A DNA stretch of 28,133 nucleotides from an uncultured Campylobacter sp. (GTDB taxonomy: Bacteria; Campylobacterota; Campylobacteria; Campylobacterales; Campylobacteraceae), in the NCBI RefSeq assembly GCF_938017615.1, contig NZ_CALIJA010000146.1, positions 1 through 28,133 of the forward strand, in the 5' to 3' direction. Every line of letters begins with the position of its first letter. Position 1 is the first letter of the stretch. The position numbers and the translations under genes are program-made. Shown in pieces: positions 23,018-28,133 of this stretch. The notes beneath the pieces were generated by a model. It saw only the letters and a list, made by a program, of their open reading frames with translations, did not search any database and was not told where the DNA came from.

Positions 23018-24963
23018 ATAACAACCCAAATAATCAACCCCCTCAAAACGGCGGCGGAAACAATTTTTTCAATAAAAATCCGATCGGCGTTTTTATAATT
23101 TTCGCGCTTATTTTGATAGTGGTGTTTAAAGCGATATCCCCAAGCGGCGGCTTTGATAGCGGTGGAGTACTCGGCTCCGTTTCAGGCGAGAGCAGAAACG
23201 TAACTTACTCCGAGCTAAAATCGCAAATCAAAAACTCCCAAGTAAGCATGGTTTCCATTGGAAGTTCCACGATTAAAGCACAAGTCGGCAACGTAATCTA
23301 CACCGCCAAGCGCGTGGATGATCCCGAGCTAGTTCAAATTTTAGAATCGCGCAAAATTCCATACGGTGCGTATAACGAGAGCAATTTTTTGACCGATCTG
23401 CTCTTTAGCTGGGTCTTGCCGCTCGTGATTTTCTTTGGAATTTGGATGTTTTTAGCCAACCGTATGCAGCGCAATATGGGCGGCGGCGTGCTCGGCATCG
23501 GAAGCTCTAAAAACCTGGTAAGCGCCGAAAAGCCGAAGGTTAGATTTAGCGATGTCGCGGGCGTCGAAGAGGCGAAAGAGGAGGTTAAAGAGATCGTAGA
23601 TTTCTTAAAAAACCCCGAGCGATACATTAGCCTCGGGGCTAAAATTCCAAAAGGCGTGCTTTTAGTGGGTCCTCCGGGCACGGGCAAGACGCTACTAGCC
23701 AAGGCGGTTGCGGGCGAAGCGGACGTGCCGTTTTTTTCGGTATCGGGCTCCAGCTTCATCGAGATGTTCGTAGGCGTGGGCGCTAGCAGGGTGCGCGATC
23801 TATTTGATAACGCTAAAAAGCAGGCTCCGGCGATCGTTTTCATAGACGAGATCGATGCGATCGGCAAAAGCAGAACCGCAGGCGGTATCGGCGGAGGCAA
23901 CGACGAGCGCGAGCAGACGCTAAATCAGCTGCTTGCCGAGATGGACGGCTTCGGCTCGGAATCAAGCCCGGTAATCGTCCTTGCGGCTACCAACCGCCCA
24001 GAGACGCTGGATGCGGCGCTTCTGCGTCCAGGCAGATTCGATAGGCAGGTTCTAGTTGATAGACCTGATTTCGACGGCAGAATGGCGATTTTGAAGGTGC
24101 ATATGCGCGACGTTAAATTTGCCCGCGACATCGATATCGAAGAGATCGCGCGCCTTACCGTGGGCTTTGCGGGAGCCGATCTTGCAAACATCATCAACGA
24201 AGCTGCGCTTTTAGCGGGTCGCGAGGCAAAGGCGGAGGTCGAGCAAAAAGACCTGCTCGAAGCGATCGAGCGCGTCGGTATCGGACTGGCTAAAAAATCG
24301 CGCCGCGTAAGCCCGATCGAAAAGCGGATCGTCGCCTACCACGAAAGCGGCCATGCGCTTATCGCCGAGCTTACCAAAGGCGCGATGCCCGTATCTAAAG
24401 TAACTATCGTACCGCGCGGATTGAGCGCTGCGGGATACACGCTAAATTCTCCGTTTGAAAATAGATACCTGCACCAGCGCCATGAAATTTTTGCCGAGAT
24501 CGATACGTTTTTGGCGGGACGCGCGGCGGAGGACGTGTTTTTAGGCGAGATCACCGACGGCGCGGGCAACGACCTACAGCGCGCTACCGATATGCTTAAA
24601 TTCATGGCTACTCAAGTCGGAATGACCGATGCGCTCGGGCTTGCGGTGCTAGAAAAGCAGCAGTATTCCTTCCTAAACGGCGGACAGAGCATCAAGGATT
24701 ACAGCGAGGTAACGGCGGTTAAGATCGACGAATATGTCCGCAAGACGCTGGATGAGCGCTATGCGGCGGTGAAAGAGACGCTAAGGACCTATGCTCCGGC
24801 GATCGAGGAGATGGTAAAGGCGCTGTATGAGAAGGAGACGGTCTCTGGCGAGCAGATCGTAGAGATCATCTCTAAATTTGAAAAAGATAACGGCATGCCT
24901 ACCCGGCTGGTGCGAAATTTAGGCGCTAACGACGATATCGAAAGCGCAAAGAGTGAGGCTTAA
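23014..24963 (+). CDS. ftsH: FtsH, membrane-bound AAA+ zinc protease
   Basis: ATP-dependent inner-membrane protease that degrades misfolded membrane proteins and regulators. It has an Asn/Gln/Gly-rich start, a first membrane helix (IGVFIIFALILIVVFKAI), a periplasmic domain, a second helix around residues 128-150, then the AAA+ domain with Walker A GPPGTGKT (219-226), Walker B VFIDEIDAIG, the pore motif MFVGVGASRVRDLF, the arginine-finger region RPGRFDRQV and the zinc site H443-ESG-H447. Length 649 is normal. ATG 23014 overlaps the prmA stop and follows GAAAGGA at 23004-23010. A hairpin lies 50 bases after its stop. Confidence 0.96.
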   Translation: MNNNPNNQPPQNGGGNNFFNKNPIGVFIIFALILIVVFKAISPSGGFDSGGVLGSVSGESRNVTYSELKSQIKNSQVSMVSIGSSTIKAQVGNVIYTAKRVDDPELVQILESRKIPYGAYNESNFLTDLLFSWVLPLVIFFGIWMFLANRMQRNMGGGVLGIGSSKNLVSAEKPKVRFSDVAGVEEAKEEVKEIVDFLKNPERYISLGAKIPKGVLLVGPPGTGKTLLAKAVAGEADVPFFSVSGSSFIEMFVGVGASRVRDLFDNAKKQAPAIVFIDEIDAIGKSRTAGGIGGGNDEREQTLNQLLAEMDGFGSESSPVIVLAATNRPETLDAALLRPGRFDRQVLVDRPDFDGRMAILKVHMRDVKFARDIDIEEIARLTVGFAGADLANIINEAALLAGREAKAEVEQKDLLEAIERVGIGLAKKSRRVSPIEKRIVAYHESGHALIAELTKGAMPVSKVTIVPRGLSAAGYTLNSPFENRYLHQRHEIFAEIDTFLAGRAAEDVFLGEITDGAGNDLQRATDMLKFMATQVGMTDALGLAVLEKQQYSFLNGGQSIKDYSEVTAVKIDEYVRKTLDERYAAVKETLRTYAPAIEEMVKALYEKETVSGEQIVEIISKFEKDNGMPTRLVRNLGANDDIESAKSEA

Positions 24964-25010
24964 ATTTAAAGCCTCGCGCAGAGCAGAAACTTAGGGCTAA
25001 ATTTTAAGAC

Positions 25011-25039
25011 GATCGCGCTAAAATGCTTTACGCGCGATC
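25011..25039 (+). repeat. inverted repeat with a -10-like hexamer in its loop, before pssA
   Basis: GATCGCGC (25011-25018) and GCGCGATC (25032-25039) are perfect complements. The inner TAAA and TTTA can pair as well, leaving a 4-base loop and one bulge. No T-run follows, so it is a poor intrinsic terminator. TAAAAT at 25019-25024 could be a -10 box for pssA, about 67 bases before its ATG, which would make the arms an operator. Confidence 0.5.
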
Positions 25040-25090
25040 CACGGCACCGAATGAAAAGCGGTGTAAAAATAAAATTTTAAAGAGTGAGAG

Positions 25091-25840
25091 ATGGAAGAGG
25101 AAAAGGGAAAACTAATCTACATATTGCCGAATTTTTTTACGGCGGCAAGCGTATTTTTGGCGGTCATCAGCATAATTTCTACGATCAAAGGCAACTTCAG
25201 CGCCGCGATCTTTTATATCATTTTATCCTTGATCTGCGACGGGCTTGACGGCCGCGTGGCGAGGCTAACGCATGCGACATCGAAATTCGGCGTAGAATTC
25301 GACAGTCTTGCGGATATCGTGGCTTTCGGCGTTGCGCCGGCGCTGCTGTTTTATTGCGCGGTCGGGCACGATTACGGTAAGGTAGGCTCGCTCGTAGCCG
25401 CGCTTTACGTGGTCTTCGGCGCGATCAGGCTGGCGCGATTCAACGTCACCACGGGCACCTACGAGCCTAGCGTTTTTATCGGGCTGCCGATTCCGACGGC
25501 TGCGATTACGATGGCGTTTTGGATTGGAATTTATCTAAAATATGAGCTCTCCAAAGGATTTGGAGTATTTTTGATCATCGCAATGGCGGCGCTATCGTTT
25601 TTGATGGTAAGCAACATCCGCTTTCCGAGCTTTAAAAAGATCAGCCTAAAGCGCCCCAATGCTATTAAAATTTTAGTGCTTCTAATCGTCGTATTTTTCT
25701 CGCTTTTATATCTTTTCAAGCTGGAATTCCCGGCGGTGCTTACTTTAGTTTATATCGTTTACGGTTTGGTTCGCGGAGCTTTAAATTTAAGCGCGGCTAA
25801 ATTTCATAAAAAAGACAAACCCGAGGAAACGGCGAAGTAA
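25091..25840 (+). CDS. pssA: PssA, CDP-diacylglycerol-serine O-phosphatidyltransferase
   Basis: Integral membrane enzyme making phosphatidylserine, the precursor of phosphatidylethanolamine. The CDP-alcohol phosphotransferase signature is complete: DGLDGRVAR followed by GVEFDSLADIVAFG (Asp-Gly-x2-Ala-Arg type with the two later Asp). About seven or eight hydrophobic segments are present, and LPNFFTAASVFLAVISII opens the protein. The 249-residue length fits the PssA type found in Campylobacter and Bacillus. The ribosome binding site is weak (GAGTGAG just before ATG 25091). It ends with a charged tail, and leuA has its own promoter box 46 bases after its stop. Confidence 0.92.
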   Translation: MEEEKGKLIYILPNFFTAASVFLAVISIISTIKGNFSAAIFYIILSLICDGLDGRVARLTHATSKFGVEFDSLADIVAFGVAPALLFYCAVGHDYGKVGSLVAALYVVFGAIRLARFNVTTGTYEPSVFIGLPIPTAAITMAFWIGIYLKYELSKGFGVFLIIAMAALSFLMVSNIRFPSFKKISLKRPNAIKILVLLIVVFFSLLYLFKLEFPAVLTLVYIVYGLVRGALNLSAAKFHKKDKPEETAK

Positions 25841-25885
25841 TCTCAAATATGTTTATCACCGCGATTGTTTTTAAGCTTGCGCGGC

Positions 25886-25891
25886 TATAAT
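25886..25891 (+). promoter_or_regulatory. -10 box (TATAAT) for leuA
   Basis: A perfect TATAAT lies 34 bases before the leuA ATG. A TTGTTT at 25865-25870 with a T-rich stretch stands upstream at 15 bases. An AAAGGA ribosome binding site is at 25914-25919, six bases from the ATG. I see no leader peptide rich in leucine codons, so classical attenuation is not evident. Confidence 0.6.
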
Positions 25892-25925
25892 TTTGCCAAA
25901 TTTTAACGCTTTGAAAGGATTTTTA

Positions 25926-27440
25926 ATGGACAAAAATAAAATCATAATCTTCGATACTACGCTTCGTGACGGCGAGCAAAGCCCCGGAGCGTCGATGAAT
26001 ACGGACGAAAAGATCCATCTTGCGTTGCAGCTTGAAAAGCTGGGCGTAGATGTTATCGAGGCGGGTTTTGCGGCGGCGAGCCCAGGGGACTTTGACGCGA
26101 TAGAAAAGATCGCCGGCGCCGTTAGCAAGGCTCGCGTATGCTCTCTTGCGCGCGCTTTAGAAAAGGACATCAAGGCCGCGGGTGAAGCGATAAAGGGCGC
26201 GAAGCTCGGACGCATCCACACCTTCATCGCTACAAGCCCTATTCATATGGAATTTAAACTAAAAATGCAGCCGCAAGAGGTCATAAAGCGCGCCGTAGAG
26301 TCTGTGCAATACGCCAAAAGCCTATGCGATGACGTGGAGTTTAGTTGCGAGGATGCGTGCAGAAGCGATATGGGTTTTTTAAAAGAGATCTGCGACGCCG
26401 CGATAAGCGCAGGGGCCTCCACCATAAATATCCCCGATACGGTGGGCTATCTCTATCCGGATGAGATCACTGCGCGCATAGGCGAGATCGTTAAGCTTAT
26501 CGGCGAGCGCGCCGTAGTTTCGGTACACAACCACAATGATTTGGGAATGGCTACCGTAAATTCCTTGGCTGCTATTTTGGCGGGAGCCAGACAGGTCGAG
26601 TGCACGATAAACGGTATCGGCGAGCGCGCGGGCAACGCGGCGCTAGAGGAGATCGTAATGGCGATCAAGACGCGCACAGATAAATTTGCGCCGCTTTATA
26701 CCGATATAAATTTGAAAGAGATTTATCCATCCAGCCGCCTAGTCGCGAGCATCACCGGTATCGAGCCGCAACCTAATAAGGCGATCGTGGGCAAAAACGC
26801 CTTCGCGCATGAAAGCGGCATCCACCAAGACGGCGTGCTAAAACACAAAGAAACTTACGAGATCATGCACGCCGAGGATATCGGGCTTGATAAAAACTCG
26901 CTCGTGCTGGGCAAACATAGCGGCCGTCACGCCTTTAAGGACAAACTGGTATCTTTGGGCTATGAGCTTAGTAACGAGCAGATTGAGATCGCGTTTAATA
27001 AATTTAAAGCGCTCGCAGATAGCAAAAAGGACGTTTTCGACGAGGATATTAGAGAGCTTGTAAACGACGAGTTTGTGGGAGCCGAAAAGACCTATGAAGT
27101 ACTAGTTTTAAGCTCCAATAGCTGCAACAAAGGACACGCTAGCACCGCGCTTACGCTAAGGTATAAGGATGAAATTTTAAGCGATAGCGCGCTTGGAAAC
27201 GGCGGCGTGGATGCGATATTTAAGGCGATAGATCGTATTAGCGGTATCAGCGGTAGCTTGAAAGAGTATCAAGTAAAAGCGGTCTCGCAGGGCAAAGACG
27301 CGCTGGCGAAAGTAACCGTTAAGGTGGAATTTGTGGGCGAGGGCGCCATCATCGGCAGAGGACTTGACGTAGATACGATGCTAGCGTCTGCGAAGGCCTA
27401 CGTTGCGGCGCTAAATACGTATCTGGACGCTAAGCGTTAG
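25926..27440 (+). CDS. leuA: LeuA, 2-isopropylmalate synthase
   Basis: First committed enzyme of leucine biosynthesis: condenses acetyl-CoA with 2-oxoisovalerate. FDTTLRDGEQSPGASM near the N terminus holds the catalytic Arg14 and metal-binding Asp15, HNHNDLGMATVNS carries the metal-binding His pair, and FAHESGIHQDGVLK is the family signature. The C-terminal part (from about residue 380) is the leucine-sensing regulatory domain, so feedback inhibition is expected. ATG 25926 gives 504 residues and has a well-placed AAAGGA; the frame runs back to TTG 25893, which overlaps the -10 box region and is unlikely. It appears monocistronic, with its own promoter box and a strong hairpin after the stop. 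Confidence 0.95.
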   Translation: MDKNKIIIFDTTLRDGEQSPGASMNTDEKIHLALQLEKLGVDVIEAGFAAASPGDFDAIEKIAGAVSKARVCSLARALEKDIKAAGEAIKGAKLGRIHTFIATSPIHMEFKLKMQPQEVIKRAVESVQYAKSLCDDVEFSCEDACRSDMGFLKEICDAAISAGASTINIPDTVGYLYPDEITARIGEIVKLIGERAVVSVHNHNDLGMATVNSLAAILAGARQVECTINGIGERAGNAALEEIVMAIKTRTDKFAPLYTDINLKEIYPSSRLVASITGIEPQPNKAIVGKNAFAHESGIHQDGVLKHKETYEIMHAEDIGLDKNSLVLGKHSGRHAFKDKLVSLGYELSNEQIEIAFNKFKALADSKKDVFDEDIRELVNDEFVGAEKTYEVLVLSSNSCNKGHASTALTLRYKDEILSDSALGNGGVDAIFKAIDRISGISGSLKEYQVKAVSQGKDALAKVTVKVEFVGEGAIIGRGLDVDTMLASAKAYVAALNTYLDAKR

Positions 27441-27446
27441 ATTGCT

Positions 27447-27482
27447 TGGCGGGATTTGTTAAATTTAACTCAAATTCCGCCA
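27447..27482 (+). terminator. hairpin after leuA, possible terminator lacking a T-run
   Basis: TGGCGGGATTTG (27447-27458) pairs with CAAATTCCGCCA (27471-27482) over 12 positions with one G-T wobble and a 12-base loop of TTAAATTTAACT. It starts six bases after the leuA stop. No T-run follows on this strand, so it may stabilise the mRNA 3' end instead of terminating transcription on its own. Confidence 0.5.
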
Positions 27483-27589
27483 GATTAAACAAATCAAAAG
27501 CAAAATTTTAATAATATTTCATACTTAAAACGTTGGAGTAGGGGGTATTGAGCCGAAACTCGTTTTAAAATTTATTTATGGAGACTTTT

Positions 27590-27928
27590 ATGAAAAAAGT
27601 TCTTGTATTGTTATTTGCGCTTTGCGGCGCGGCTTTCGCTAGCGAGCAGCTAAGCGCTTACACTCAGATCGTTTCTTTTTCTGCAATTACCGTTGCAGTC
27701 GTTTTAGGTCTAGCCGCTTTGGGTGGCGCGTTGGGTATGGGAAATGCCGCTAGTGCGACGCTTAACGGCATCGCTAGAAATCCGAGCGTAGCTAGCAAGC
27801 TATCGAATACGATGTATATTTCGCTAGCGATGATCGAAGCGCAGGTTATCTATGCATTAGTTATTTCATTTATCTTGCTTTTCGTAAATCCTTTTTTGAC
27901 AGCGGGTTTAAAGGCTGCTGCAAATTAA
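27590..27928 (+). CDS. atpE: AtpE, F-type ATP synthase subunit c
   Basis: Membrane subunit forming the rotating c-ring of ATP synthase. After a signal-like N terminus (MKKVLVLLFALCGAAFA) there are two long helices joined by the polar loop GIARNPSVASKL, whose Arg-Asn-Pro is diagnostic. The ion-carrying carboxylate is the Glu in MIEAQVIYALV of helix 2. No clear sodium-type Gln/Glu-Ser signature is visible, so proton coupling is more likely. ATG 27590 gives 112 residues and has GGAG at 27580-27583; an in-frame ATG at 27578 overlaps that site and is rejected. It stands alone, away from the other atp genes, with an AT-rich upstream region (TAATAT at 27512-27517) and a terminator. Confidence 0.94.
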   Translation: MKKVLVLLFALCGAAFASEQLSAYTQIVSFSAITVAVVLGLAALGGALGMGNAASATLNGIARNPSVASKLSNTMYISLAMIEAQVIYALVISFILLFVNPFLTAGLKAAAN

Positions 27929-27932
27929 TTCT

Positions 27933-27953
27933 AAGCCCGAGAAATCGGGCTTT
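27933..27953 (+). terminator. intrinsic terminator after atpE
   Basis: AAGCCCGA (27933-27940) and TCGGGCTT (27945-27952) form a perfect 8-base stem closed by a GAAA tetraloop. A short T-containing tail follows. It begins four bases after the atpE stop. Confidence 0.75.
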
Positions 27954-27962
27954 AAACTTATA

Positions 27963-27968
27963 TATAAT
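27963..27968 (+). promoter_or_regulatory. -10 box (TATAAT) for the tRNA-Leu gene
   Basis: A perfect TATAAT lies 30 bases before the tRNA and just after the atpE terminator. No clear -35 box can be separated from the terminator stem. Confidence 0.5.
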
Positions 27969-27998
27969 TCAAGGCTTAAGACAAGCTTTAAAATTTAT

Positions 27999-28083
27999 GC
28001 GACCGTGGTGGAATTGGTAGACACGCTATCTTGAGGGGGTAGTGCCGCAAGGTGTACGAGTTCAAATCTCGTCGGTCGCACCA
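27999..28083 (+). tRNA. tRNA-Leu, anticodon GAG
   Basis: The acceptor stem GCGACCG (27999-28005) pairs with CGGTCGC (28073-28079), followed by the discriminator A and an encoded CCA. The anticodon stem CTATC/GGTAG encloses TTGAGGG, placing GAG at 28033-28035, which reads CTC and CTT leucine codons. The T arm ACGAG-TTCAAAT-CTCGT is intact. A long variable arm (about 13 bases, TGCCGCAAGGTGT) is as expected for a class II leucine tRNA. The 50 bases after it are AT-rich with two T-runs that may end transcription. Confidence 0.95.
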
Positions 28084-28133
28084 TCTATTAAAATTTTCCA
28101 TATTTTTTAGTTTTTTTGAATTTTTAAATAATT

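Noticed and set aside
1..28133. Insertion sequences, prophage or integrative element boundaries.
   Set aside because: I found no transposase, integrase or flanking direct repeats. The tRNA-Leu at 27999-28083 is complete, and no attachment-site duplicate or integrase is visible in the window.

Overview
The window reads as chromosomal DNA of a Campylobacter species. The strongest evidence is a nearly complete protein N-glycosylation (pgl) locus in Campylobacter-type order (galE/gne, flippase, glycosyltransferases, pglJ, pglB, pglA, pglC, pglD, pglE, pglF). AAGGA-type ribosome binding sites, frequent ATGA/TTGA gene overlaps, TATAAT boxes without clear -35 boxes and abundant AAATTT words agree with this. 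Base composition is much less AT-rich than C. jejuni, so a mid-GC oral-type species such as C. gracilis is my best guess. That species call is inference.

Layout, all genes on the + strand. (1) 1-2333: the end of an unknown gene, a possible 32-residue protein, a DnaQ-fold 3'-5' exonuclease and a secreted ATP-dependent DNA ligase. (2) 2344-20607: the glycosylation locus. It opens with a TATAAT box and galE. Next come a Wzx/MATE-type flippase, an FrhB-like iron-sulfur protein paired with a polysaccharide pyruvyl transferase, a PglH-like GT4, a GT2 and a second PglH-like GT4. After a 243-base gap come pglJ, pglB, pglA, pglC, pglD, pglE and pglF. (3) 20604-25840: hisH and hisA (coupled to pglF), prmA, ftsH and pssA. 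(4) 25886-28133: leuA with its own promoter box, atpE with a terminator, and a tRNA-Leu with anticodon GAG.

How the genes work together: PglF, PglE and PglD should make UDP-diNAcBac. PglC should load it on undecaprenyl phosphate, PglA, PglJ and the PglH-like enzymes should extend it, the Wzx-type protein should flip it, and PglB should transfer it to D/E-X-N-X-S/T sites in the periplasm. Two things differ from the C. jejuni model. No ABC flippase (PglK) is present in the locus, and an FrhB-like/pyruvyl-transferase pair lies among the transferases, which suggests a pyruvylated or otherwise modified glycan.

The most unusual feature cuts across genes. At least four unrelated proteins (exonuclease, FrhB-like protein, GT2, PglB) carry Asn/Ser-rich insertions or extensions whose DNA is packed with (A/G)AATT(C/T). 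By hand count there is one site per 17-30 bases, against roughly one per 200 in leuA and ftsH. HisH has a related insertion, and PrmA has a short repeat of another kind. The codon choice points to a DNA-level element. RAATTY is the methylated motif needed for DNA uptake in C. jejuni, so these may be uptake or methylation-site arrays hidden in coding sequence.
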